From Parcubacteria group bacterium (GTDB lineage: Bacteria; Patescibacteriota; Minisyncoccia; UBA10092): a stretch of DNA of 52,836 nt. Shown here piece after piece: positions 24,209 to 32,332 of the stretch. Location of the stretch: NCBI GenBank assembly GCA_016188835.1, contig JACPHB010000014.1:1-52836 (forward strand), given 5' to 3'. Below the pieces are notes generated by a model. The model had not been told where the DNA came from. It did no database searches and saw nothing but the letters and a program-made list of their open reading frames with translations. A program made the translations under genes and the position numbers. Every line of letters starts with the position of its first letter. Positions within the stretch are counted from its first letter, which is position 1.

Positions 24209-24745
24209 TTAGCTTGGTTTCCTTGGGCCATTAACTCCTGAAACCCCACAATCTACCCAGTACACTTCGGAAGTATTAACTTTAATTTCTGGCATTACAA
24301 TTAGATACTTGTCGCAATCATAAGTCTGCATTCCTGCTTCTCTGATCAATTTATCAAAAAAACCTCCAAGTCCTCTTATCGTAACAAAACCGTAACCGTA
24401 ATCAATGTTTATAAGCAAACAATCAGCAAATGGAGAAATTTTTTTAAGCGCCCTAAAATAATAAGAATCTCTAATTTCAAAAAGGAATTTTGCCCATTCC
24501 GACTTTCTAATAGTTTCATCTTTTGCAGTTAATTTGGTCAGATAGTTTTCCGCGCTTTTCTTTAAATTGGTTTTTCCACCCCAATATCCACCACGAACTT
24601 CATCAACTGCTTCTGCCGCTTTTATAGCGGCTGTAAAAGTATCCTGACTAACGCTCTCAATATAATTCTTTACTGTAATTAGAAACTTTTCAAAAAGCGC
24701 TCCGCGCTGTTCGTCTCTTGCAATATCAGTTAATGCATCGCTCAT
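24209..24745 (-). CDS. Hypothetical protein (178 residues)
   Basis: Not recognised. It is a soluble, mixed alpha/beta protein with an amphipathic helical first half (AIKAAEAVDEVRGGYWGGKT) and a C-terminal half with CLLINIDYGYGFVTIRGLGG and DCDKYLIVMPEIKVNTSEVYW. There is no signal peptide or membrane segment. The start is well supported by GGAGGT 6 nt before the ATG, a consensus promoter upstream and a terminator downstream, so it is a stand-alone gene. The divergent neighbour is a uracil-DNA glycosylase. The function is unknown. Confidence 0.7.
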   Translation of the reverse strand: MSDALTDIARDEQRGALFEKFLITVKNYIESVSQDTFTAAIKAAEAVDEVRGGYWGGKTNLKKSAENYLTKLTAKDETIRKSEWAKFLFEIRDSYYFRALKKISPFADCLLINIDYGYGFVTIRGLGGFFDKLIREAGMQTYDCDKYLIVMPEIKVNTSEVYWVDCGVSGVNGPRKPS

Positions 24746-24797
24746 TTTTGACCTCCGATTACATATTTATAAAAAGAACAAAAATCTGAGTGGCTAT

Positions 24798-24827
24798 AAA
24801 TTAACATAGATTTATAAACTATGTCAA
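24798..24827 (-). promoter_or_regulatory. Promoter with operator-like dyad in the spacer
   Basis: Minus-strand TTGACA (24822-24827), an 18-bp spacer and TAATTT (24798-24803). The spacer and part of the -35 are covered by a dyad with arms ACATAG/CTATGT (24804-24824), which looks like a repressor or activator site. A divergent TATAAT at 24851-24856 serves the UDG gene about 9 nt before its ATG, which would give a nearly leaderless mRNA. Confidence 0.7.
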
Positions 24828-24864
24828 TGGTAAAATTTTTAAGAAATATCTATAATAATGCTGT

Positions 24865-25464
24865 ATGGAAAACCGCACCGAACAAATGCGAAAAATAAAA
24901 GACGAAATTGTGGCGGCAAAAGATTCGCCGCTTTATGGCTATCGCATAAAAAACAAATATTTTCCGGTTATTGGTGAAGGCAGATATAGCGCAAAAATAA
25001 TGTTCATTGGCGAGGCGCCGGGAAGAAATGAGGCGGAAACCGGCCGGCCATTTTGCGGCGCTTCGGGAAGAATTTTGGACGAACTTTTAGCTTCAATAGG
25101 TATAGATCGTAAAGAGGTTTACATAACCAATATTGTTAAAGACCGGCCGCCGGAAAACTGTGATCCCAACCCAAACGAAATAGAATTTTACGCCCCGTTT
25201 TTGGATAGGCAGATTGAAATAATCAAACCGGAAGTTATCGCTACCTTGGGACGTTTTTCAATGGCTTACATAATGAAAAAGTTCGGATTGGAATCCGAAT
25301 TAAAATCAATAAGTATAATCCACGGCAAGGTTTTTTCCGCCGCCACTTCTTACGGCAATGTTAAAATAATTCCCTTGTACCACCCCGCCGTCGCCGTCTA
25401 CGGCACCAATAAAGAAATTCTAAAAAAGGATTTTAAGGCCTTATCTGGATTGATTGGGCAGTAA
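24865..25464 (+). CDS. Family 4-like uracil-DNA glycosylase lacking Fe-S cysteines
   Basis: Removes uracil from DNA. Motif 1 is MFIGEAPGRNEAETGRPFCG (active-site region GEAPG), followed by YITNIVKDRPPENCDPNPNE, EVIATLGRFSM and IIPLYHPAVAVYG (the motif 2 His). At 199 residues the length fits. Family 4 enzymes normally bind a 4Fe-4S cluster through two N-terminal Cys and two later Cys. Here the N terminus has none, and the later positions are Asp in VKDRPP and Tyr in IEFYAPFL, so the cluster site is gone. A TTCGGATT/AATCCGAA palindrome is translated as FGLESE. Confidence 0.88.
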   Translation: MENRTEQMRKIKDEIVAAKDSPLYGYRIKNKYFPVIGEGRYSAKIMFIGEAPGRNEAETGRPFCGASGRILDELLASIGIDRKEVYITNIVKDRPPENCDPNPNEIEFYAPFLDRQIEIIKPEVIATLGRFSMAYIMKKFGLESELKSISIIHGKVFSAATSYGNVKIIPLYHPAVAVYGTNKEILKKDFKALSGLIGQ

Positions 25465-25475
25465 TACTATCATTC

Positions 25476-25979
25476 TCATTTTATACCAAGTAATTCCACT
25501 TCAAAAATCAGAGTGGCGTTTGGCGGGATAACGCCGCCGGCGCCGCGCGAGCCATACGCCAAATCAGGCGGAATCGTAAGTTTTCTTTTCTCGCCAACTT
25601 TCATTCCTGAAACTCCGATATCCCAGCCCTTTATTACCTGTCCTGCGCCCAAAGTAAACTCAAAAGGAATACCCCGATCAACGCTGGAATCAAACTTCAT
25701 CCCATTTTCCAAAACGCCGGTATAGTGGACGGCAACCGTGTTGCCGTTTTTAACTTCCCGCCCAGCATCTGGGCGAGGCTCGCCCCCATTTGGGGCGGCA
25801 ATGCCCGCTCCTTCTTTTAGTATTTCAATTAGCACTCCGTTTTTAACAAATTTAGCCATATTTGGTAAATTATTAATTTTATCCGATTGCGACTCTTGAT
25901 TTTTATTATAAACAATAAAAAACCCGACAACTCCGATTACAACAAATGCTGCTAAACCTATAATGATATTTTTACTCAT
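25476..25979 (-). CDS. Membrane-anchored FKBP-type peptidyl-prolyl isomerase
   Basis: Folding catalyst for proteins outside the cytoplasm. A short N-terminal transmembrane helix (about residues 5-24) is followed by an FKBP domain: [57 protein letters not shown] and [17 protein letters not shown], with the rotamase-pocket Tyr, Asp, Phe, Val-Ile and Trp all present. A GC-rich double-hairpin element is translated in frame as [15 protein letters not shown] just before the domain, in a place where a loop can be tolerated. The gene converges on the UDG gene. Confidence 0.93.
   Translation of the reverse strand: MSKNIIIGLAAFVVIGVVGFFIVYNKNQESQSDKINNLPNMAKFVKNGVLIEILKEGAGIAAPNGGEPRPDAGREVKNGNTVAVHYTGVLENGMKFDSSVDRGIPFEFTLGAGQVIKGWDIGVSGMKVGEKRKLTIPPDLAYGSRGAGGVIPPNATLIFEVELLGIK
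25757..25801. repeat. GC-rich double-hairpin element in frame inside the FKBP gene
   Basis: Same architecture as 21479-21520: CCCGCCC/GGGCG (loop AGCATCT), spacer AGGCTCG, GCCCC/GGGGC (loop ATT), ending GGCGGCAA. It is inserted in the same strand and frame, which yields the peptide [10 protein letters not shown] shared with UvrA. Confidence 0.9.
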
Positions 25980-26092
25980 TAATTTATTTTATTATAACTT
26001 TTTTAAAACAGCGTCGCAATCGGTCTCTTTCGTTTTATAAAACTCTCAGCGTAAACATTCAAATCCCCCTCAAATGTTCCCGCAAATGAAAA

Positions 26093-26130
26093 TAAAGAGA
26101 GCGATGTTCTGCCATTACACGCTCTCCAAT
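26093..26130 (-). terminator. Intrinsic terminator overlapping the stop of the 26115-26483 gene
   Basis: Minus-strand GAGAGCG/CGCTCTC hairpin with a 16-nt loop, then TTTATTTTC. The stop codon lies in the loop. Confidence 0.6.
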
Positions 26131-26483
26131 TGGGAAAGTTTTATTTTGAGACGCTCGAGTTCAGCAAAACCCCCTGGCATCCCTTCGCTCGCGAACATTT
26201 CCATTTCGGCAATAGATTCCTGAATTTGCGCAATCCGCGCTGCTTGAATCTTCTTCTCTAACGCGATATCTTGAAATAAACCACGGGACGGTCTTCGTGT
26301 CTCGGCGCTTTTCTTAAAAACCATATGTTTAACGCTTCCATCCCAAAATTGATTTTCCGATGATCCTTCCGTTGATCCGCTTCTTCCGATTTTATGCCAA
26401 TCTCTGGCAACACTAACCAATCGCCCTTCTCTGGCAAGCGTGCCGTGGGTCTTAATATCTTTTATTCCCCTAATGCGTCTCAT
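26115..26483 (-). CDS. Hypothetical small basic protein (122 residues)
   Basis: Not recognised. The N-terminal half is Arg/Lys-rich and polar (RRIRGIKDIKTHG, RLVSVARDWHKIGRSG); the C-terminal half is a predicted coiled coil or long helix (ALEKKIQAARIAQIQESIAE, ELERLKIKLSQLESV). The start is supported by AAGAAAGG 7 nt before the ATG, a good promoter and a terminator at the 3' end. There is no membrane segment. It is a stand-alone gene upstream of the FKBP gene. Confidence 0.65.
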   Translation of the reverse strand: MRRIRGIKDIKTHGTLAREGRLVSVARDWHKIGRSGSTEGSSENQFWDGSVKHMVFKKSAETRRPSRGLFQDIALEKKIQAARIAQIQESIAEMEMFASEGMPGGFAELERLKIKLSQLESV

Positions 26484-26524
26484 GGCGCGCCTTTCTTGTT
26501 AAGGATTTTTTAAACTTTAAAATT

Positions 26525-26553
26525 ATATTATCACAAAACAATAGAAAAATCAA
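26525..26553 (-). promoter_or_regulatory. Promoter of the 26115-26483 gene
   Basis: Minus-strand TTGATT, a 17-bp spacer and TAATAT, about 42 nt upstream of the ATG. An overlapping TATAAT two bases further down may be the actual -10. Confidence 0.65.
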
Positions 26554-26609
26554 ACGATTTTATACTCCAAAAATCCCCCGCAAAAATTCAAATCCGGCCG
26601 GAAAAGCCA

Positions 26610-26636
26610 AACCCCGCCGCATAGCGGCGGGGTGAA
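26610..26636 (-). terminator. Hairpin terminator after the restriction endonuclease gene
   Basis: CCCCGCCGC/GCGGCGGGG with loop TAT directly after the stop codon. On the minus strand it is followed by TTTGGCTTTT, a weak U-tract, but the stem is the strongest in this part of the window. Confidence 0.65.
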
Positions 26637-26637
26637 T

Positions 26638-27315
26638 TTAATTTTTCTGTAATTTTTTAATAGTGGTAACAACATTCTTCTCAAGTCTTTTTCTTTGGGA
26701 ATGAGAAAAATAGTTCAACTCTGTATCTTTTGAGATTTTTTCCTGATCGTATGCCCGTCGAACATATGGCATAAAACCTCTTTTCTCCGCATCAGGAATT
26801 TTTTCTTTGGCAAATTTTTTAAAGTTTTTTTCTTCCGCTTTTATTTCTTCAAAAAAATTTATAAGAGCGGCTCTTCTTTTTTTATTTAGTACATCACAAC
26901 CCAAAAAGAAAGTAATATCCCCCTTCTTATAAGAACCGAAAATATATATTCCATTTGCCCTTGGTATGCCACTATTCCAAATCGGTCTCGTTTGGCTCTC
27001 TTTTGAATATTTTATTTCAACCGGAATAATATACTTTCCGGTAAAAACCATAAAATCGGGATAATTTTGAGAACCAAATGGTCCACGAATGAATGACATT
27101 TGATATTTCTTAAAACCTAAGAAATCGGCATTTTGTTTTTGTACGATAAAATTTTTAATAATACGAAAATCATCCGCAGAAATATCGCGCTTTAATATTG
27201 GCGAATAACCAGCTGAACGAAGCCCGCGCTCAAACCTATCTTCAAAATGCTCACCCGTTTCAGCTCGCAAATAATCCGCCTTGTGCTTTATTATATCTTC
27301 GAAAATACTCAGCAT
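26638..27315 (-). CDS. Type II restriction endonuclease (PD-(D/E)XK fold)
   Basis: A 225-residue protein whose gene overlaps that of the adenine methyltransferase by 56 nt. The nuclease motif is readable as YPDFMVFTGKYIIPVEIKYS: Asp in PD, then E-x-K in VEIKY at the usual distance, followed by a beta strand with IYIFGSYKKGDITFFLGCD. The N-terminal EHFEDRFERGLRSAG resembles the helix that opens many restriction enzymes. The pairing with a methylase makes a restriction role likely. The recognition sequence cannot be read from the protein. Confidence 0.75.
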   Translation of the reverse strand: MLSIFEDIIKHKADYLRAETGEHFEDRFERGLRSAGYSPILKRDISADDFRIIKNFIVQKQNADFLGFKKYQMSFIRGPFGSQNYPDFMVFTGKYIIPVEIKYSKESQTRPIWNSGIPRANGIYIFGSYKKGDITFFLGCDVLNKKRRAALINFFEEIKAEEKNFKKFAKEKIPDAEKRGFMPYVRRAYDQEKISKDTELNYFSHSQRKRLEKNVVTTIKKLQKN

Positions 27316-28156
27316 AATTTTCGTACTTCTTTATATATTCTTCTACCACATCTGCTTTGCCAAATCCAGGAACTACTGTATTCTTCTGAGCTAATTTAGT
27401 AAAATCTAGTTTTATAAGATTTTTCTTTGTTTCTTCATCACGCGCCTTAAAAAGTACCCATTGCTTATTTTTCTCAAGGCGCTGAGCATTGAATTCTCTT
27501 CTCGTATAATCTTCATATCCTTGTCTTGGGACCGCAAAGTCAAAACCATGCTGAAAAACTTTTAACGCTTCTTTCGTATTGTTATATTGATAAATTTCAA
27601 AATTAGGATGTTTAATAGGAGGAGCCGATAGTATTCGTTTATTGCGAAGCATAGTATCTTTTTTTGTCCAGATTTGGAACACGCAATTGACATCAAAATC
27701 ATTGCCATTTTCGGTAACAAATGAATTTTCGGGCAGAAATTTTTCGGCAATAAGCTTGAAACTAGAATCAAGTTTTGAATGCACTGAATACTTCTTAAAC
27801 TGTACAGGAACTATAAATCCGATTGTATGAGCAAATTCAGCTGATTTGTTGAAGAATTTGATTGCCAACTTTGCCCTTCTGCCAAATGGCGGATTGCCAA
27901 TAATTACGACGTTGTTTTTTCCTCTGCCATCGTATTGCCATTCTAAAAAATTTTGCTTTCTAATGTTTTTTCCTCTTGGTTCTATGTCTAGCCCAAGCCG
28001 TTTTTTAGGATTAAGTAGATTCAAAAAGCTACCGGAGCCCGCCGACGGTTCTACAAAAAATGGATTTCTAACATCAAGCCGCTCAAACTTTTCAAGCATA
28101 AATTTATAACACCGTTTAGCAATGACTGGCTTTGTGTAAAATTGATCAAGTTTCAT
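27260..28156 (-). CDS. DNA adenine N6-methyltransferase of a type II R-M system
   Basis: Methylates the adenine in the R-M target to protect the host. The SAM-binding motif is FVEPSAGSGSFLNLL (residues about 37-51), with GLDIEP as the acidic motif II, and the catalytic motif IV is NPPFG (about residue 88). Motif I precedes IV and a target-recognition region follows, which fits the gamma or a related class. The 298 residues include a C-terminal extension overlapping the endonuclease gene by 56 nt. The start ATG is 28156. The methylated site is unknown. Confidence 0.85.
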   Translation of the reverse strand: MKLDQFYTKPVIAKRCYKFMLEKFERLDVRNPFFVEPSAGSGSFLNLLNPKKRLGLDIEPRGKNIRKQNFLEWQYDGRGKNNVVIIGNPPFGRRAKLAIKFFNKSAEFAHTIGFIVPVQFKKYSVHSKLDSSFKLIAEKFLPENSFVTENGNDFDVNCVFQIWTKKDTMLRNKRILSAPPIKHPNFEIYQYNNTKEALKVFQHGFDFAVPRQGYEDYTRREFNAQRLEKNKQWVLFKARDEETKKNLIKLDFTKLAQKNTVVPGFGKADVVEEYIKKYENYAEYFRRYNKAQGGLFAS

Positions 28157-28231
28157 ACTTTAATTATAGCAAAAATTATCTAGTTTTTATCTAGAAAGTT
28201 ATTCACAACTTCAATTAAAATGGATACCTTT

Positions 28232-29206
28232 TTATTTTACTTTTTGGATTGGTCTGTAGAGTTCGGGATCGATTTTCCTTTCAAAGCAAGTGTATCCCTC
28301 GCCGTGCTTCCAGTTGGAATCCGCTGTTTTGGGATAATATTGCGGCGGATAGGTAGGCAGTTCAACAGAGGGCTGGCCGCTTTCCAAATTTGGCAAATTG
28401 AAATTAGCGCAAAGCGCAAATTCCAAACTACCTTTAACATTATAAACATAATCGGCGCCGGTTTGCGGATCTTTTGCAGGGTTAAAGCCGCTTATCGGAT
28501 CTTTTAAGTCGCTAAGCGTTATCGGAAGTTTTTCTTTGTTTTGCCAGTAATAAATTATTTGTCCTTGAATAATTTGAAGATCGGAAACCCGCTGGTCGTC
28601 AAAGCGGCGCAGGCGTTCGTTTTGCGGTGAGCCGACGATAAAAAATCCGGCAGCAACCGCAACTGTAACAATGGCAATAATTAAATAAATAAAAATTTTT
28701 CTTGCCATATCGGAAATTTTTAACCCTGAGCTTGTCGAACGGGTTGACCAGTTTTTAAGTTCCCAAAAATAATAAAAGAAGACGGAAGTAGCAACAAAGA
28801 AAACCGCCGCGATTTTAAGCACAAATCTTGCTGTAATATCGCCTCCTAAAAAGTTGTAAATCAGAGCCACCAAATCGCCAATAATAATTAAAGCAGCAAC
28901 AAAAACCGTAAAATTTAGAAGCCATTTTCGGATTCTTAAATTGCGCTTTTCCGGTTCGAGAGAATAAATCTTATTAAGGTAATATGCCGTCCAAATGTAA
29001 ACCGGAAAAATGACAATGAGAGAAGAAATAGACCATCTTATAGAACTGTAATAGCTTTGAAGTTGGTAAAGCCCTTGTTCTAAAATATCGGGAATTAAAA
29101 CATTAATATACTGGAAAAGCATGACTAAAAAGGCCACGGCACTCGCATAAAGCGCGATAATCGCCAAAAGATGAAGAAATACGTCTTTGGGTTCGGTTTT
29201 TGTCAT
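28232..29206 (-). CDS. DUF5671 membrane protein
   Basis: A 324-residue protein. Residues about 8-165 form a DUF5671 module of four membrane segments starting FLHLLAIIALYASAVAFLVM, a domain common in Patescibacteria. A further helix at about 190-212 is followed by a soluble part (RRFDDQRVSDLQIIQGQIIY, YWQNKEKLP then YVYNVKGSLEFALCANFNLP) that recalls pseudopilin C-terminal domains. The linker WSTRSTSSGLK is encoded by a CCCTGAGC...GTCGAACGGG repeat. The function is unknown. Confidence 0.8.
   Translation of the reverse strand: MTKTEPKDVFLHLLAIIALYASAVAFLVMLFQYINVLIPDILEQGLYQLQSYYSSIRWSISSLIVIFPVYIWTAYYLNKIYSLEPEKRNLRIRKWLLNFTVFVAALIIIGDLVALIYNFLGGDITARFVLKIAAVFFVATSVFFYYFWELKNWSTRSTSSGLKISDMARKIFIYLIIAIVTVAVAAGFFIVGSPQNERLRRFDDQRVSDLQIIQGQIIYYWQNKEKLPITLSDLKDPISGFNPAKDPQTGADYVYNVKGSLEFALCANFNLPNLESGQPSVELPTYPPQYYPKTADSNWKHGEGYTCFERKIDPELYRPIQKVK
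28722..28745. repeat. CCTGAGC/GTCGAA repeat, inside the DUF5671 gene
   Basis: AACCCTGAGCTTGTCGAACG followed by GGTT: an imperfect palindrome of the same family as copies at 40776-40798, 45226-45250 and 46782-46810. It is translated as STRSTSSGL between two membrane segments. Confidence 0.8.
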
Positions 29207-29209
29207 ATT

Positions 29210-29656
29210 TTATTCTCCTTCTATATTTTTAATTTTAGTTAAACGCCTCACGTGGCGCTCTAAGCGCGAAAATGGAGTTTCCAACCAGATTTTTAAAATT
29301 TCTTTGGCAGAATTTTCATCGGTAAAATCAGCTGAAAGGGACAAAACATTGGTATCATCATCGTTGCGGCTCATTCGCGCCTGTTGGGCGTCAAATAAAA
29401 GCGCTGAACGAACACCTTTAAATTTATTAGAGACAATATCAACGCCGACGCCACTGCCGCAAATTAAAATACCGCGATTTTCTTCCGGATTTTGTGAAAC
29501 TTTTTGAGCGACTAAAATCGCATAATCCGGATAATCGTCATCAATATTAATTTCTAAAGCTCCCAAATCTTCGTATTCTAAATTAAGCTCTTTTAAATAT
29601 AATTTAAGAACTTCTTTTAAATTATATCCTCTGTGATCCGCGCCGATGTATAGCAT
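29210..29656 (-). CDS. rpiB: RpiB/LacAB-family sugar-phosphate isomerase
   Basis: Interconverts ribose 5-phosphate and ribulose 5-phosphate in the pentose phosphate pathway. MLYIGADHRGYNLKEVL gives the N-terminal signature with Asp-His, GILICGSGVGVDIVSNK holds the catalytic Cys, and DAQQARMSRNDDDTNVLSL the substrate-phosphate region. The family usually has H-N-D-A-N after MSR; here it is N-D-D-D-T. At 148 residues the length is typical. It lies 4 nt upstream of the DUF5671 gene. Confidence 0.9.
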   Translation of the reverse strand: MLYIGADHRGYNLKEVLKLYLKELNLEYEDLGALEINIDDDYPDYAILVAQKVSQNPEENRGILICGSGVGVDIVSNKFKGVRSALLFDAQQARMSRNDDDTNVLSLSADFTDENSAKEILKIWLETPFSRLERHVRRLTKIKNIEGE

Positions 29657-29704
29657 AGAATTTTTATAGTCTAAAAATGAAAATAAATTTAAAAAAATTT
29701 ATTT

Positions 29705-30343
29705 TCATTTATATAATTTAAAACTGCTTAACATTTTTTCAAAAATCTGCGTGTCGCCAGCAACATCTTCGGCGCTAGTCATTATGTCAAGCCGCCCCAG
29801 GTCCTGCAACCAGTTATAAAGACCGTACTGCGGAAAAATCAGCCAAAGGCGGCGGCCATCTTTAAGAATATATTGGGTTTGAACGCCGGAAGATCCGCCA
29901 ATATAAGCCGGAGTAGAAGTGCCTTTTGCCCCCACTCCATAACTTAAACCGTCGCGCGGCAGAATTGCAAAGCGCAAATCGCTGTTTGGTTTTTTAAAAT
30001 AAAATTCTTTAACCATTTCGCCCCTGACATTTTCATTAATTTCTTCTGTAACATTCCAAGAAACCGGATATTGGATTTCGAATCCGAATTCGGCATTTTT
30101 ATAAAGTTTAAATCCGGAAAATATTTGAGGAGTTGGCGATTTAACTTCTTTCGACGGGCTTACCGGAATTTCTTTTGAATCTTTGACCGGAAAATTTTCT
30201 GCCGGCAATTTAGTTTCTTCTGTTGGCTCTTCGACATTTTTGGCAGGCGTAAAATAAAACTTTTTAAAGCTTAAATAAACACCAAGCGCAGAAATAACCG
30301 CAATAACTAAAATTATTAAAATAACTTTTGCCTTAATATTCAT
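29705..30343 (-). CDS. Membrane-anchored PsbP-like protein
   Basis: A 212-residue protein with an N-terminal transmembrane helix (about residues 6-26), an acidic Pro/Glu/Lys linker and a C-terminal domain starting FSGFKLYKNAEFGFEIQYPVSWNV. The Y-x-N-x-x-x-G-F-x-x-x-Y-P-x-x-W pattern is typical of PsbP-like/DUF domains in many bacterial lipoproteins. It is anchored outside the cell by inference. The ATG overlaps the stop of gap by one base, so it is translationally linked. The function is unknown. Confidence 0.65.
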   Translation of the reverse strand: MNIKAKVILIILVIAVISALGVYLSFKKFYFTPAKNVEEPTEETKLPAENFPVKDSKEIPVSPSKEVKSPTPQIFSGFKLYKNAEFGFEIQYPVSWNVTEEINENVRGEMVKEFYFKKPNSDLRFAILPRDGLSYGVGAKGTSTPAYIGGSSGVQTQYILKDGRRLWLIFPQYGLYNWLQDLGRLDIMTSAEDVAGDTQIFEKMLSSFKLYK

Positions 30344-31356
30344 TATAAAAGATTCTTAACTGCTAAAACATGCTTTAAAAGCATTGAAGCATAACCCCAT
30401 TCATTGTCGTACCACGCCATAACTTTTACGAGATTTCCGTCAATAACCCGCGTCATTGCCAAATCAACTATAGAACCGTGCGGATTTTTTATAATATCTG
30501 ATGAAACCAGCGGCTCCTCTGAAACCGATAAAATCCCCTGCCATTGCATATCTCTTGCCGCTTTTTTAAAAATATCGTTGATTTCTTCGGCTGAAGTTGA
30601 TCGTCCGGCAATAAAAGTAAAATCCATAATTGAACCGCAAATTACGGGCACTCTAAGTGAAATACCGTCAAATTTTCCCGCAAGAGACGGCATGGCTTTA
30701 GTTGCTGCTATCGCCGCGCCAGTTGTTGATGGAACGATATTTTGGGCGGCGGCGCGAGCCCGGCGAAAATCATCTTTTTTATCCGGTCCGTCAACCAAAC
30801 CCTGGCTGGCGGTATAAGCATGAATAGTATTTAAAACAGCTTTTTGCACTCCCGGATTAGCACCCATTATCGCCATTACCGGAGTAGCCGCGTTAGTGGT
30901 ACAGGAAGCATTTGAAGTGATTTTATCCGACTTTAAAAATTCTTCTCCGACATTGGGAGTCGCTGTCGGTGTTGCGTCATCCTTTGCCGGAGCGGTAATT
31001 ACCACTCTTTTGGCGCCGGCATCCAAATGAGGCGCGGCTTTATCCCGCGACTCAAAAACACCAGTTGATTCTACGACGATATCAATGTCTAAATCCTTCC
31101 ATGGAAGCCTTAAAATATCCTTTTCCTGCAATACTTTAATTTCTTTCCCATCAACAATTAAATTGCCATTTTTTGTTTCAACCGATTTATCGTATGGTCC
31201 GTAAACCGTGTCGTATTTTAAAAGATAAGCCATATTTTCTGGAGCTCCCAAATCGTTTATTGCCGCGAACTCTAAATCCGGATGGCCGAAAGCGTAACGA
31301 AAAAACACTCGTCCTATCCTTCCAAAACCATTAATGGCTATTTTTGTTTTTTTCAT
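30343..31356 (-). CDS. gap: Glyceraldehyde-3-phosphate dehydrogenase, type I
   Basis: Oxidises glyceraldehyde 3-phosphate to 1,3-bisphosphoglycerate with NAD(P). The N-terminal NGFGRIGRVFFRYAF is the dinucleotide fold, ITSNASCTTNAATPVMAIM holds the catalytic Cys (the usual second Cys of SCTTNC is Ala, as in several lineages), and WYDNEWGYASMLL is the C-terminal signature. The 337 residues are complete. It pairs functionally with pgk at 15.7-16.7 kb. trxB follows directly upstream. Confidence 0.97.
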   Translation of the reverse strand: MKKTKIAINGFGRIGRVFFRYAFGHPDLEFAAINDLGAPENMAYLLKYDTVYGPYDKSVETKNGNLIVDGKEIKVLQEKDILRLPWKDLDIDIVVESTGVFESRDKAAPHLDAGAKRVVITAPAKDDATPTATPNVGEEFLKSDKITSNASCTTNAATPVMAIMGANPGVQKAVLNTIHAYTASQGLVDGPDKKDDFRRARAAAQNIVPSTTGAAIAATKAMPSLAGKFDGISLRVPVICGSIMDFTFIAGRSTSAEEINDIFKKAARDMQWQGILSVSEEPLVSSDIIKNPHGSIVDLAMTRVIDGNLVKVMAWYDNEWGYASMLLKHVLAVKNLL

Positions 31357-31369
31357 ATGGTTTAAAAGT

Positions 31370-32314
31370 TTAATTTTTTACCGCAGGGCTTTGTTTTTTA
31401 ATTTTAAGCAAATAATTATAAGCCGACAGGGCGGCGACAACGCCATCACCGGCGGAAATATTATTCTGTTTGTAAATTTCATCAGTTACATCGCCGGCGG
31501 CAAAAATTCCAGGGTGCGAAGTAGCGCCGGTTTTATGATCAACAATAATTTCTCCGGCTTCATTCATTTCCACAAGCCCCTTAACAAATTCAGAATTTGG
31601 CACCGAACCTATTTCCACAAAAACTCCCCCAAGGGATAATTCTTTAATCTGATTATCTTGTTTATCTAAATACTTTAAGCCGCTGACAAATTTATCTCCC
31701 ATTATTTCTTGCGTTTGCGCATTGTTAATTATAACAATCTTGTCAGATTTTCCAATTTCTTCCCGAGTTGAAGGATCGCCGGCCAGTTCCGGACCGCGAT
31801 TTATTAAATAAACCTTGACGGCGTAGGGAATAAGATCAACTACCGCCTCAAGTCCGGCGTTGCCACCGCCGATAACCGCCACTATTTTATTTTTAAAAAT
31901 CGGCGCGTCGCAAGTTGAGCAATAAGATACGCCCTTGCCTTCAAATTTATCTTCTCCGCTAACGTTAAGCCGCCGCCGCCTGCCGCCGGAAGCTACAAAT
32001 AAAGTTTTTGATTGATAAATGTTTCCATTGTCCGTTTTAACTTCAAAACCATCGTCAATTTTTTTAGCTTCAATAACTTTTTCCGGCATTTTAATTTCAA
32101 CGTCTTCCTGGGATCTAATATGTTCTTCGAGCATTTTAGCGAATTCAAGGCCGGTCATCTTTTTAACGCCAATCCAATTTTCAATATCATCTGAAACCAG
32201 CGATTGGCCGCCAAAACTTTCTGATATGAACAAAGTTTTTAATTTTTTTCGGCCGGCGTAAACGGCCGCCGCCGCGCCGGCCGGTCCGCCGCCGATAATG
32301 ATTAAATCATACAT
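31370..32314 (-). CDS. trxB: Thioredoxin reductase-like flavoprotein
   Basis: FAD- and NADPH-dependent dithiol reductase. It has an N-terminal FAD motif GGGPAGAAAAVYAGRKKL, the redox pair in YCSTCDAPIF (CxxC; the family norm is CATCD), an NADPH motif IGGGNAGLEAVVDL and the C-terminal FAD motif GIFAAGDVTDE. 314 residues, full length. No thioredoxin gene is adjacent, but the next gene upstream is a DsbA-like thioredoxin-fold protein 18 nt away, so the pair may share a redox role. Confidence 0.92.
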   Translation of the reverse strand: MYDLIIIGGGPAGAAAAVYAGRKKLKTLFISESFGGQSLVSDDIENWIGVKKMTGLEFAKMLEEHIRSQEDVEIKMPEKVIEAKKIDDGFEVKTDNGNIYQSKTLFVASGGRRRRLNVSGEDKFEGKGVSYCSTCDAPIFKNKIVAVIGGGNAGLEAVVDLIPYAVKVYLINRGPELAGDPSTREEIGKSDKIVIINNAQTQEIMGDKFVSGLKYLDKQDNQIKELSLGGVFVEIGSVPNSEFVKGLVEMNEAGEIIVDHKTGATSHPGIFAAGDVTDEIYKQNNISAGDGVVAALSAYNYLLKIKKQSPAVKN

Positions 32315-32332
32315 ATGCTTATTCGCATCTAA

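Noticed and set aside
26040..26130. A second tRNA on the minus strand, suggested by GTGTAATGGCAGAACA
   Set aside because: No acceptor stem, anticodon stem or T arm can be closed; the sequence is the 3' end of a gene with a terminator hairpin.
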